64,000 nucleotides of DNA. It comes from Blastococcus aurantiacus. Its GTDB lineage: Bacteria > Actinomycetota > Actinomycetes > Mycobacteriales > Geodermatophilaceae. Under the pieces are notes generated by a model. The model saw nothing but the letters and a program-made list of their open reading frames with translations. It was not told the DNA's origin and searched no databases. Below, piece after piece: positions 24,961-33,572 of this stretch. Position 1 is the stretch's first letter. Each line of letters begins with the position of its first letter. The stretch is from assembly GCF_900102425.1 (NCBI RefSeq), contig NZ_FNBT01000001.1, positions 620,001 to 684,000 on the forward strand, in the 5' to 3' direction. The position numbers and the translations under genes were made by a program.

Positions 24961-26310
24961 TCAGGTCGTCGGCCGGCCCTCGGCGGCGGACGACGCCACC
25001 AGCCGCTCGGCCGAGGCGATGACCGCCTGCGGCGTCGGCGAGGTGCCCGGCGTGTGCACCGTGCCCTCGAGGTCGTAGGCGACCTCCGCGTGCTGGTCGA
25101 GGTCGACGCCCGTGGACTCCGACTCCGGCGTCAGCCGCAGGCCCATCGTCTTGTGCACCGCGAGGGCGATGAGCAGCGAGACGACGAACCCGTACCCGAC
25201 AACGGCGGCCGTGGCCGTCGCCTGCACGCCGAGCAGCTCCAGGCCACCGCCGTAGAACAGGCCGTCCCGGCCGCTGGGCGCCTCGGCGGACCCGAGGAAC
25301 CCGACAAGCAGGGTGCCGACGACGCCGCCGACCAGGTGGACGCCGACGACGTCGAGCGAGTCGTCGTAGCCGAAGCGGTACTTCAGCGCGATGGCCAGCG
25401 GGCAGACGACGCCGGCGACGGCGCCCACCGCGAGCGCACCGAGCGGGGTCACCGCGCCGCACGCCGGGGTGATGGCGACCAGGCCGGCGATGGCGCCGGA
25501 CATCCCGCCCAGCGTGGTGGCGTGCCCGTCGCGCAGCTTCTCGACGACCAGCCACGCGAGGATCGCGGCGCAGGTGGCGTTGAAGGTGTTGAGCATGACG
25601 ACCGAGGCGCTGTTGCCCGCGGCCAGCGCGGAGCCGCCGTTGAAGCCGAACCACCCGAACCAGAGGATGCCGGCGCCCAGGGCGACCAGCGGGAGGTTGT
25701 TGGGGCGGGCCTGCCGCGGCCAGCCGGTCCGCTTGCCGACGACGAGGACCAGGGCGAGCGCGCCGATGCCGGCGTTGATGTGCACCGCGGTGCCACCGGC
25801 GAAGTCGACGGCGGCCAGCTTGTTGGCGATCCAGCCACCGGAGACGCTGCCGTCGGCGGAGTCGAACGCGAAGACCCAGTGGGCGACCGGGAAGTAGACC
25901 AGCGCCGCCCACAGCCCCGCGAACACCAGCCACGGGCCGAAGCGCACCCGGTCGGAGACGGCTCCGGCGATCAGCGCGGTGGTGATCACCGCGAACAGCG
26001 CCTGGAACACCGCCACCAGCGCCGGTGGGAGCGCCGCCTCCTCGTCCCCGGCGACCAGCGACCCGAGGCCGGCGTACTCGGTGAGGTTGCCGAGCAGCCC
26101 CACTCCGCCGTAGGAGTCGCCGAAGACGGCGGAGAAACCGAAGAGGGTCCACAGCACGCCCACGACCGCGACGGCGCCGAACACCATCATGATCATGTTG
26201 AGGATGCCGCGGGAGGAGACCATGCCGCCGTAGAACAGCGCCAGGCCAGGGATCATGAGCGCGACGGCCATCGTCGCCGCGAGGATGAATGCAGTGCTGC
26301 CGACGTCCAC
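24961..26310 (-). CDS. amt: Ammonium transporter (Amt family)
   Basis: A 449-residue inner-membrane channel with about eleven helices. Amt hallmarks are visible: LFYGGMVSSRG near residue 27, GGTAVHINAGIGALALVL with the first pore histidine, WFGWFGFNGGSAL, and VVGVHLVGGVVGTLLVG with the second. A ~45-residue polar tail is cytoplasmic. The GTG at 26310 has GAAGGG upstream. No glnK or glnD follows, unlike many actinobacterial amt operons. Next to the dimethylamine and glutamate-ligase genes it suggests nitrogen scavenging; it could also admit methylammonium. Confidence 0.93.
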   Translation of the reverse strand: MDVGSTAFILAATMAVALMIPGLALFYGGMVSSRGILNMIMMVFGAVAVVGVLWTLFGFSAVFGDSYGGVGLLGNLTEYAGLGSLVAGDEEAALPPALVAVFQALFAVITTALIAGAVSDRVRFGPWLVFAGLWAALVYFPVAHWVFAFDSADGSVSGGWIANKLAAVDFAGGTAVHINAGIGALALVLVVGKRTGWPRQARPNNLPLVALGAGILWFGWFGFNGGSALAAGNSASVVMLNTFNATCAAILAWLVVEKLRDGHATTLGGMSGAIAGLVAITPACGAVTPLGALAVGAVAGVVCPLAIALKYRFGYDDSLDVVGVHLVGGVVGTLLVGFLGSAEAPSGRDGLFYGGGLELLGVQATATAAVVGYGFVVSLLIALAVHKTMGLRLTPESESTGVDLDQHAEVAYDLEGTVHTPGTSPTPQAVIASAERLVASSAAEGRPTT

Positions 26311-26462
26311 GGGAGCCCTTCGTCTACTGAGAGTGGTCGCTGTCCTGCGGGAGTAGACGGTTCCTCTGTTGCCCCGGCTGTCCATCCACGTGACGTTCAG
26401 GTGACATCGGTGTCCGCCCGGCGCGTCCGCGGCGCCAGGGCGCCCGTGCAACTCTCGGTCCC

Positions 26463-27839
26463 GTGACGACCGACCCCACCGCGACCATCCGCGACGCCGC
26501 GACCTACCTGCGCACGTGGCTGGAGTCGCAGGCGGCGCACCGGCGGGTGCCCGGCGTCCAGGTCGCCGTCCGCTCGGGTGGCGAGCCGGTGCTCTCCGCC
26601 GCGGTCGGGGTCGCGGACGCCGCCGGCACTCCCCTGACGCCCGAGCACCTCTTCCACGTCGCGTCGCACTCCAAGACGTTCACCGCCACCGTCGTCCTGC
26701 AGCTGGTCGAGGCCGGCCGGATGCGGCTCGACGACCCGATCGGCGTTCACGTCCCCGAGCTCGCCGACGGCGGATCGCCGCTGGCGCAGGCCACCGTGCG
26801 CGAACTGCTCGGGCACCAGGCCGGCGTCACCCGCGACGGCACGCACGCCGACTTCTGGCAGCTGGAGGCGCCGTTCCCCGACCGCGCCGCGCTGGTGGCC
26901 GCGGTGCTCGGGGGCGGTGCCGTCCACGGGCGCAACGAGCGCTTCAAGTACTCCAACGTCGGCTACGCGCTGGTCGGCCTGGCCGTCGAGGCCGTCACGG
27001 GCGTCCCGTACGCCGAGCACGTCCGTCGCGCCGTCCTCGAGCCGCTGGGCCTGACCCGTACCGGCGCCGACCACGACCCCGGGCGGGCCGGGGAGTACGC
27101 CGCCGGCCACACCGCACTGCTGCTGGGCGAGCGGACCCGCCGACCCCTCGGGCACGCGCGCACCGGCGCCTACGCACCGGCGACCGGCTTCTTCTCCACC
27201 GCCGAGGAGCTCAGCGCCTTCGCCGAGGCCGCCCTCGTGCACGGGGACGAGCGGCTGCTCTCCACCGTCGCCCAGCGGATCATGCAGCGGCTCGAGTCGG
27301 AGGTGACCGCCTACGGCACGGAGATCGGCAGGTACGGGCTCGGCGTGGACCTGAGCACCGTCGGTGACCGGAAGCTGGTCGGGCACAGCGGCGGCTGGCC
27401 CGGGCACATCACCCTGACGCTCGCCGACCCGGCCGCGGGACTGGTCGTCAGCGTGCTCACCAACGCCATCGACGGTCCCGCCCAGGAACTCGCGCACGGC
27501 CTGGTGAAGCTGGTCGACGCGGCGTTGCAGCCACGCGCCACGGTGCCGTCGCCGCCGGTGGACGCGCCGCCGCCGCACTCGTTCACCGGCCGGTTCGCCG
27601 GGCTGTGGGGCGTGCTCGACGTCGTCGAGCTCGGCGGCCGGCTGGTGCTGGTCCGCCCGACCGCGCCCGATCCGCTGCCCGGGATGGAGGAGCTGCAGAT
27701 CGTCGCCGCCGACACGCTGCGCGTGGCCCCCGAGCCGGGGTTCGGCGGCACCGGCGAAGCCGTCCACCTCGAGCGGGCCCCCGACGGGAGCGTGCGCTCC
27801 CTCCGGCTGGCCGGGGTCACCCACCGATCGATCGAGTAG
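26463..27839 (+). CDS. Serine hydrolase (class C beta-lactamase / esterase family)
   Basis: A 458-residue hydrolase of the beta-lactamase-related serine hydrolase family. The nucleophile SxxK appears as SHSK in HVASHSKTFTATVVLQL near residue 75. The tyrosine motif is YSN in KYSNVGYALVGLA, and the third-box motif is HSGG in LVGHSGGWPGHITL. No signal peptide is seen, so it is probably cytoplasmic and acts on esters or small peptides rather than cell wall. A C-terminal ~100-residue domain follows the catalytic part. It starts at GTG. Confidence 0.87.
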   Translation: MTTDPTATIRDAATYLRTWLESQAAHRRVPGVQVAVRSGGEPVLSAAVGVADAAGTPLTPEHLFHVASHSKTFTATVVLQLVEAGRMRLDDPIGVHVPELADGGSPLAQATVRELLGHQAGVTRDGTHADFWQLEAPFPDRAALVAAVLGGGAVHGRNERFKYSNVGYALVGLAVEAVTGVPYAEHVRRAVLEPLGLTRTGADHDPGRAGEYAAGHTALLLGERTRRPLGHARTGAYAPATGFFSTAEELSAFAEAALVHGDERLLSTVAQRIMQRLESEVTAYGTEIGRYGLGVDLSTVGDRKLVGHSGGWPGHITLTLADPAAGLVVSVLTNAIDGPAQELAHGLVKLVDAALQPRATVPSPPVDAPPPHSFTGRFAGLWGVLDVVELGGRLVLVRPTAPDPLPGMEELQIVAADTLRVAPEPGFGGTGEAVHLERAPDGSVRSLRLAGVTHRSIE

Positions 27840-27892
27840 CTCCTCCGCCGACGCGCCGACCTCGCGGGCCCAGCACGTGCCCGGTGGACGGG

Positions 27893-28321
27893 TCAGCTCC
27901 CGGAGTCACCACGGCGGCGACTCGACTCCCCGCGTGCCCGGGCCGCGAAGTCGGCGTAGTCGTGCTCGGACTGCAGAACGCAGAACTCGTTCCCTTCCGG
28001 ATCCTCGAGCACGGTCCATCGCGACTCGGCCCTCCCCCACGGTGCACGCCGCGCGCCCAGCGCGATCGCTCGCTCGACCGTGGCCGCCCGGTCCGCAGGA
28101 CGGAGATCGAGATGCAACCTGCTCTTCTCCCTCGTCGGTGTCGCGTTCGGCGCGAACAGCAGGACCGGGCCGGCGCCGGAACGCGGTCCGATGCGTACGG
28201 ACGCCGTGAAGTTCTCCTGGCGCTGGTAGCCCAGCAGAGCGCACCAGAAGGTCGCGAGGCCCACGGGATCGTCGGACCCGATGGTCAGGCAGTCGATGCG
28301 CACGTCGGGCGACTCGGTCAC
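27893..28321 (-). CDS. VOC family (glyoxalase-like) protein
   Basis: A 142-residue glyoxalase/bleomycin-resistance-fold protein: paired beta-alpha modules beginning RIDCLTIGSDDPVGLATFWCALLGY and ending with the common actinobacterial WTVLEDPEGNEFCVLQ. A metal-ligand-like HLDL near residue 72 and the final Glu are present. The substrate is unknown; this subgroup is abundant and mostly unassigned. I chose the GTG at 28321; upstream in-frame sequence is not family-like. Confidence 0.8.
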   Translation of the reverse strand: MTESPDVRIDCLTIGSDDPVGLATFWCALLGYQRQENFTASVRIGPRSGAGPVLLFAPNATPTREKSRLHLDLRPADRAATVERAIALGARRAPWGRAESRWTVLEDPEGNEFCVLQSEHDYADFAARARGESSRRRGDSGS

Positions 28322-28451
28322 CGGCTCATCATCGTGCCCGACGCCTTCGGGTGATCGTGCCGCGCGCCTCCACGCACCTCGGAGGACACCGGCGTCGGCT
28401 GCGAGTGACCCGCTCGCGCGGGGATCCCCGCGCGCTCCTAGTGTCCGGGGA

Positions 28452-29276
28452 ATGCCCAGCAACCCCAGCACGCCCGGAATCCCTCGTCGCGTCCTGGTGA
28501 CCGGTGGCGCCTCCGGCCTGGGAGCCGCGCTCGCAGCCCGGTTCGCCGCCCGTGGGGACCGCGTGCTGGTGACCGATCTGGCACCGGACGCGGACGTGCC
28601 CGACGGTGCGGTCTACCAGCACCTCGACATCACGTCGCAGGAGGACTGGTCCGCCGCGCTCGAGCGCGTGCGCACCGGGTTCGGCGGGCTGGACGTCCTG
28701 GTCAACAACGCCGGCATCGCCGCCGGCGGCCGGATCGACCGGCTGGGCGCCGACCACTGGCGCCGCGTGCTGGACGTCAACGTCCTCGGCGCGGTGACCG
28801 GCTGCCGCACCTTCGTCCCGCTGCTCAAGGAGCAGGGCTCGGGCCGGATCGTCAACGTCGCCTCCGCGGCCGGGCTGGTGCACCCGCCGGCGATGACCTC
28901 CTACGACGCGGGCAAGGCCGCCGTCGTCGCGCTGTCGGAGAGCCTGCGGTGGGAGCTGGCCCCGTGGGGGATCGACGTCTCGGTCGTCTGCCCCTCCTTC
29001 TTCCGCACCAACCTCGCGGCCTCCCTCGGCGGCGACGACCCGATGATGGAGACGGTCGCCACCCGGCTCATCGAGGGCTCGAAGCTGGGCGCCGAGCAGA
29101 TCGCCGAGCGCGTCGTGGGCGCCGTCGACGCCGGCCGCTTCCTGATCCTCCCCGACCGCAACGCCCGCATCGCCTACTGGACCAAGCGGCTGGCCCGGCC
29201 GCTCTACGACCGGCAGATGCTGCGGATGGGTGCCCGCATCCACGGCGCCGAGCAGCAGGACGGGGCGACGGCGTGA
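28452..29276 (+). CDS. Short-chain dehydrogenase/reductase (first of pair)
   Basis: A 274-residue classical SDR. The cofactor motif is TGGASGLG near residue 18, NNAG near 86, the catalytic serine lies in NVASAAG, and YxxxK reads YDAGK. The C-terminus (RIAYWTKRLARPLYDRQM) is longer than minimal SDRs and basic, suggesting membrane association or a lipid substrate. It starts an operon with a second SDR and an acyl-CoA-type phosphotransferase, overlapping the second by GTGA. The substrate is not assignable. Confidence 0.88.
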   Translation: MPSNPSTPGIPRRVLVTGGASGLGAALAARFAARGDRVLVTDLAPDADVPDGAVYQHLDITSQEDWSAALERVRTGFGGLDVLVNNAGIAAGGRIDRLGADHWRRVLDVNVLGAVTGCRTFVPLLKEQGSGRIVNVASAAGLVHPPAMTSYDAGKAAVVALSESLRWELAPWGIDVSVVCPSFFRTNLAASLGGDDPMMETVATRLIEGSKLGAEQIAERVVGAVDAGRFLILPDRNARIAYWTKRLARPLYDRQMLRMGARIHGAEQQDGATA

Positions 29277-30019
29277 GCCGCGGCGTCGTCCTGATCACCG
29301 GCGCCAGCGCCGGCCTCGGCGAGGAGATGGCCCGGCAGTTCGCCGACCTGGGCTACGACCTCGCCCTGTGCGCCCGGCGCACCGAACGGCTCGACGCCCT
29401 GGCCGCGGAGATCACCGCGCGCACCGGCCGCAGGGTGGAGACCGCGGCGCTCGACGTGACCGACGCCGACGCCGTCCCCGCGGTGTTCGGCCGGTTCGCC
29501 GATGCGTTCGGTTCGATCGACCGGGTGGTCGTCAACGCCGGGATCGGCAAGGGCGCCGCCCTGGGCACCGGCCGCGCGGACGCGAACCGGGCGACCGCCA
29601 TGACCAACTTCGTCGGCGCGCTGGCCCAGACCGAGGCGGCGCTGGAGATCTTCCGGCGCCAGCAGCGTGGCCACCTCGTGCTGATCTCCTCGATGTCCGC
29701 GCTGCGCGGCATGCGCAAGGCCATGACCACCTACGCCGCGACCAAGGCCGGTGTCGCCGCGCTGGCCGAGGGGCTGCGGTCCGAACGCATCCCGGGCCTG
29801 GACGTCTCGGTGATCTACCCGGGCTACATCCGGTCGGAGATGAACGCGCACGTCGAGCAGAAGGTGCGCTTCATGGTCGACACCCCGACCGGCGTGCGCA
29901 GCATGGTCGAGGCCATCGAGAAGCGCCGTCCCAAGGCCTACGTCCCCGCCTGGCCGTGGGTGCCGATCGGCGTGCTCATGAAGGTGCTGCCCCTGTCGGT
30001 CGTCCGGAAGCTGACGTGA
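29273..30019 (+). CDS. Short-chain dehydrogenase/reductase (second of pair)
   Basis: A 248-residue classical SDR with TGASAGLG near residue 9, NAGIGKG near 84, the catalytic serine in LISSMSALRG and YAATK as YxxxK. The tail (AYVPAWPWVPIGVLMKVLPLSVVRKL) is hydrophobic and basic and may contact the membrane. It is coupled to the gene before by GTGA and to the phosphotransferase after by GTGA, so all three are made together. It is not a close copy of its neighbour. Confidence 0.88.
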   Translation: MSRGVVLITGASAGLGEEMARQFADLGYDLALCARRTERLDALAAEITARTGRRVETAALDVTDADAVPAVFGRFADAFGSIDRVVVNAGIGKGAALGTGRADANRATAMTNFVGALAQTEAALEIFRRQQRGHLVLISSMSALRGMRKAMTTYAATKAGVAALAEGLRSERIPGLDVSVIYPGYIRSEMNAHVEQKVRFMVDTPTGVRSMVEAIEKRRPKAYVPAWPWVPIGVLMKVLPLSVVRKLT

Positions 30020-31146
30020 CCGCACCGGACTCCGGGGGCGCCCGCGACGTCCGGTCCGAGGACGCCTTCGACGTCGAGGCGATGGCTGCCTGGCTGGCCA
30101 CCCACGCGCAGGACGCCGGCATGGACCTGACCGCCGTCCCCGAGGTGCGGCAGTTCTCCGGGGGCGTCTCCAACCTGACCTACCTGCTGCGCTTCCCCGA
30201 CGGCGACCTGATCCTGCGGCGCCCGCCGAAGGGCACCCACGCCGGGGGCGCGCACGACATGGCGCGCGAGCACCGCATCCAGACCGAGCTGGGCCGGGTC
30301 CTGCCCTACGTCCCTCGCACCGTCGCCCTGTGCGAGGACGCCGGCGTCATCGGCACGCCGTTCTACGTCATGCAGCGGCTGGCCGGACCCATCCCCCGCA
30401 AGGAGCTGCCGCCCGGCGTGGACCTGGACCGCGACCAGGTGGCCGCGCTGTGCCGCAACGTGCTGGACCTGCTCGTCGGCCTGCACGCTGTCGACGTCGC
30501 GGGCACCGGCCTGGCCGACCTCGGCAAGGGCCCGGGCTACGTGCGCCGCCAGGTCGACGGCTGGTCGCAGCGCTACCGCCGCGCCCGTACCTGGAACGTC
30601 GGCACGTTCGGGTCGGTGATGGCCTGGCTCGACGAGAACCAGCCCGCCGACCGCCGGCACACCCTGGTCCACAACGACTTCCGCTTCGACAACGTCGTCC
30701 TCGACCCGGCCGACCCCACCCGCCCGATCGGGCTGCTCGACTGGGAGCTGGCCACCGTCGGCGACCCGCTGATGGATCTCGCCGGCGCGCTCGGCTACTG
30801 GGTGCAGGCCGACGACGGCCGCCTCATGCAGGCCTTCCGCCGGCAGCCGACCCACCTCCCGGGCATGCTCACCCGCGAGCAGGTGGTCGCCCACTACTGC
30901 GCGCGCACCGGCACGTCGGTGACCAACCGCGAGTGGGCGTGGTACGAGGTCTTCGGCCTGTTCCGCGTCGCCGTCATCGCCCAGCAGGTCTACGCGCGCT
31001 ACCTGGCGAAGCAGACGACGAATCCGCAGTTCCGGCTGTTCGGCGTCGCCGTCGTCGTCCTCGAGCTGCGCTGCCGCCGGATCATCGCCCGCACCCGCCG
31101 GATGAGCGCGGAGCGCGCTGCCGCACCCGTCGGGAGCGCCTCCTGA
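30016..31146 (+). CDS. Phosphotransferase family protein (ACAD10/11 kinase-like)
   Basis: A 376-residue APH-fold kinase like the kinase domain of ACAD10/11, which phosphorylates hydroxyacyl-CoAs before elimination. The nucleotide-binding lysine region is shown by GDLILRRPPKGTH; the catalytic loop is LVHNDFRFDNVVLD (HxDxxxxN) and the metal-binding segment is LLDWELATVGDPLMDLA. With two SDR genes it may serve oxidation of hydroxylated fatty acids or sterol-type compounds, though no acyl-CoA dehydrogenase lies next to it. The GTG start overlaps the preceding gene by four bases. Confidence 0.87.
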   Translation: MTAPDSGGARDVRSEDAFDVEAMAAWLATHAQDAGMDLTAVPEVRQFSGGVSNLTYLLRFPDGDLILRRPPKGTHAGGAHDMAREHRIQTELGRVLPYVPRTVALCEDAGVIGTPFYVMQRLAGPIPRKELPPGVDLDRDQVAALCRNVLDLLVGLHAVDVAGTGLADLGKGPGYVRRQVDGWSQRYRRARTWNVGTFGSVMAWLDENQPADRRHTLVHNDFRFDNVVLDPADPTRPIGLLDWELATVGDPLMDLAGALGYWVQADDGRLMQAFRRQPTHLPGMLTREQVVAHYCARTGTSVTNREWAWYEVFGLFRVAVIAQQVYARYLAKQTTNPQFRLFGVAVVVLELRCRRIIARTRRMSAERAAAPVGSAS

Positions 31147-31147
31147 G

Positions 31148-31672
31148 TCAGTCGGCCCGGCGCGCGCGCACGGTCGCGACCGTGCCCCAGACGGCGGCGG
31201 CGAGCAGCACCGCGAGGTCGATCAGCAGCACGTTGCGGCCGATGTCGTGCGGCAGGAACGAGGAGTTGTCCGACCTGGCGCCCGGGCCCAGCACGTAGGG
31301 CAGGGCGATCAGGGTGAGCACGCCCGCCACCGCGACGCCGACGACGGCGGCCGGCCGCGCCGGTCGCGGGAGGATCTTCGCGGACAGCCAGCCCAGGCCG
31401 ATCCAGAGCGGCGCGACGACCAGGTCGTTGAGCAGCGCGCTGCCCACGAACCAGGTCGCCCAGGCGGGCAGCGGCACCCGCTCGCCGGCGGTGAGCAGGC
31501 CGTAGGCGCCGTAGCCGACCGCCAGCAGGCCCGGCAGCAGGAACAGCCAGCGCCACCACGGGCCGCGCGCCGACGTCGCCGGGCGGGCCGGGTCGGAGGC
31601 GTAGGGATCACCGGGCACCAGCGCCGCGGCGCGGTCGTCGACCACCCGGTCGGACTCGTCGGCGAGGCTCAT
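31148..31672 (-). CDS. Four-helix membrane protein of unknown function
   Basis: A 174-residue membrane protein with about four transmembrane helices (WLFLLPGLLAVGYGAYGLL; FVGSALLNDLVVAPLWIGLGW; VVGVAVAGVLTLIALPYVL; LLIDLAVLLAAAVWGTVATV) and an acidic N-terminal tail. No catalytic motif is recognised. Its ATG overlaps the stop of the membrane molybdopterin oxidoreductase by four bases, so it is probably a partner or assembly factor of that enzyme. The earlier ATG at 31696 is an alternative start. Confidence 0.75.
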   Translation of the reverse strand: MSLADESDRVVDDRAAALVPGDPYASDPARPATSARGPWWRWLFLLPGLLAVGYGAYGLLTAGERVPLPAWATWFVGSALLNDLVVAPLWIGLGWLSAKILPRPARPAAVVGVAVAGVLTLIALPYVLGPGARSDNSSFLPHDIGRNVLLIDLAVLLAAAVWGTVATVRARRAD

Positions 31673-32901
31673 ACCGGCGTCACCTTGGTGACCCACTTGG
31701 TCTGCATCACGCCGGGGCGGTTGGGCGCGATCAGCCGGACGGGGTAACCGTGGTCGGGTACCAGGGGCGATCCGTTCAGCCCGGTGGCCAGCAGCGTGCG
31801 CGGGCTGCGCGCGTGCGGCGGTGCCACGATCGACCGCCGGTAGAGCCCGCCCTCCTGCAGCGACTCGACGGCGACCTCGGTGTCCCGCGCGAGCCCCGCC
31901 TCCTCGAGCAGGTCACCGAGCCGGACGCCGGTCCAGGTCGCGTCGGCGCTCCAGCCCTCGACGCAGGCGATCGGCAGCCGCTCGGTGCGCTGGGTGAACT
32001 GCGCCAGCTCGTCCAGGGTGAGCTCGAGCCGGTTCGGGCCCTCGATCACGAGCCGGTACTCCGGGCCGACGTCGGTGACCCGGGCGGCGCGCGCGGTCTG
32101 CCGGACCGGGAGCGCCTGCGGGCCGACGCCGGGCTGCCGGGGGGCCAGCACCGACACCTGCCCCAGCGGGGAGAAGCTCTGCCCCACGGTGGTGAGGGTG
32201 ACCGCGCCGACGCCCAGCCCCGCGGCCAGCACGAAGGCACGGCGCGGCACGCTGCCGGTCTCGGCGGCCTCGTCCACGGCCTCGCGCTCGGTGGCCTGCT
32301 CCGCGGTCAGCCCGGCGGCGGCGCCCGGGGTGCCCCGGCGGGCCAGCCCGCGGCGGATCTCCGGCGCCTTGGCGCCGACGTGCACCGCGACGGCGCCGAT
32401 CGCGATCCAACCGGTCCAGTAGTGCGCCGTCGTGAAGAAGAAGCCGAACGGGTACCACTGCGCGGTGTTGATGACGCCGGTGACCAGCTGCATCGCCGCC
32501 GCCCCCACCAGCACGAGGATCGACAGCCGGCTGACCACCCGGGAGACCGAGCCTGCCGGCGGCCACTCGAAGAGCTTCGGGTAGACCGCCCAGAGCTTGA
32601 CCAGCAACAGCGGGATCGCGGCCAGGCCGGCGGCCACGTGCAGCCCCTGGGTGAACCGGTAGAGCCAGGCCGGGGACGCCGGCCAGACGAACCAGCCGGA
32701 CGGGTTCTGGATCAGGTGGCTGATCAGCCCGGTGACGAAGCAGATGGCGAACGCGACGCCGAGCCACAGCCCGACGCGGGCCGACCGGCGTTCGGAGTGC
32801 AGCGGGCTGGGAAACTTCCCGGCGCGGAACGGGCCCCGGCGCAACGCCTCGGGCGGCCCGGGCACGCGGGCGCCCAGCAGCCGGTCCAGCGCGCTGCTCA
32901 C
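31669..32901 (-). CDS. Membrane molybdopterin oxidoreductase with cytochrome b561-like domain
   Basis: A 410-residue two-part enzyme. The first ~180 residues form several helices with histidines (62, 88, 160, 174) suited to heme ligation, like cytochrome b561. After a linker comes a twin-arginine-like motif at 220-221 (VPRRAFVLAAGLGVG) and then a sulphite-oxidase-type molybdopterin domain whose metal-binding cysteine is Cys313 in LPIACVEGWS. This matches actinobacterial proteins inserted by Sec and then Tat, placing the cofactor outside the membrane. The substrate is unknown. The gene is coupled at both ends by 4-base overlaps. Confidence 0.85.
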   Translation of the reverse strand: MSSALDRLLGARVPGPPEALRRGPFRAGKFPSPLHSERRSARVGLWLGVAFAICFVTGLISHLIQNPSGWFVWPASPAWLYRFTQGLHVAAGLAAIPLLLVKLWAVYPKLFEWPPAGSVSRVVSRLSILVLVGAAAMQLVTGVINTAQWYPFGFFFTTAHYWTGWIAIGAVAVHVGAKAPEIRRGLARRGTPGAAAGLTAEQATEREAVDEAAETGSVPRRAFVLAAGLGVGAVTLTTVGQSFSPLGQVSVLAPRQPGVGPQALPVRQTARAARVTDVGPEYRLVIEGPNRLELTLDELAQFTQRTERLPIACVEGWSADATWTGVRLGDLLEEAGLARDTEVAVESLQEGGLYRRSIVAPPHARSPRTLLATGLNGSPLVPDHGYPVRLIAPNRPGVMQTKWVTKVTPV

Positions 32902-33572
32902 GCCGGGCTCCCCACGGCCGCGGCCACCGACGCGACGACACGGGCCGTCCGGCTGTCCGGTGGGCACTGCGCGGCGACGGCGAGGGCGTCGGGGAAGTGG
33001 TCGATGTCGGTCAGCTCGGGCAGGTCGAGCACCAGCAACCCGATCGCCTCCAGCGCCGCCCGGGTGCGGACGGCGGTGTCCTCGCGGGACATGGGAACGG
33101 TCGCCAGCACCGCCGCGCCGTCGGCGGAGTGCAGGCCCAGCGCCCACCAGCCACCGTCCGGGGCCGTGCCGAGGACGGCGGTGCCCGGACCCCCGAACTC
33201 GAGCCGCTCCGCGCACCGGACGAGCAGGTCGGCGGTCACCTGAGGGGTGTCCATGCCGATGAGCAGCGTGGGCGGAACGGTGCCGGACATGGCATCGGCG
33301 AACGCGGCCGCCAGCCGGGTGCCGAGGTCACCCTCGACCTGGGGCACCACGGTGAAGCCGTCGAGGTCCAGGCTGCCCGGCGCGCCGTCGAGGGCCACGA
33401 CCCGGCGGGAGACCGGGGCGGCCCGCACCGCGTCGAGGGTGTCGCCCACCGCGGCGGCGGCGATGCCGGCCGCCTGCTCCGGGCTGCAGGGCGGGGTGAG
33501 CCGGGTCTTGCTCCGGCCGGGCACCGGCGCCTTGGTGATGACCAGAACCTGGGTGCGCAGGAGGCCGGTCAT
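32898..33572 (-). CDS. DUF2064 nucleotidyl/glycosyl-transferase-like protein
   Basis: A 224-residue protein of the DUF2064 (TIGR04282-like) family, a GT-A/nucleotidyltransferase fold. The family opening VITKAPVPGRSKTRLTPP (residues ~11-28) is clear, with LLIGMDTPQVTADLL as the acidic metal-site region and GTAPDGGWWALGL later. Relatives sit in arsenosugar and other glycan clusters; actual donors are unknown. Here it lies between a GT2 and the membrane molybdoenzyme, overlapping both by four bases. Confidence 0.85.
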   Translation of the reverse strand: MTGLLRTQVLVITKAPVPGRSKTRLTPPCSPEQAAGIAAAAVGDTLDAVRAAPVSRRVVALDGAPGSLDLDGFTVVPQVEGDLGTRLAAAFADAMSGTVPPTLLIGMDTPQVTADLLVRCAERLEFGGPGTAVLGTAPDGGWWALGLHSADGAAVLATVPMSREDTAVRTRAALEAIGLLVLDLPELTDIDHFPDALAVAAQCPPDSRTARVVASVAAAVGSPA

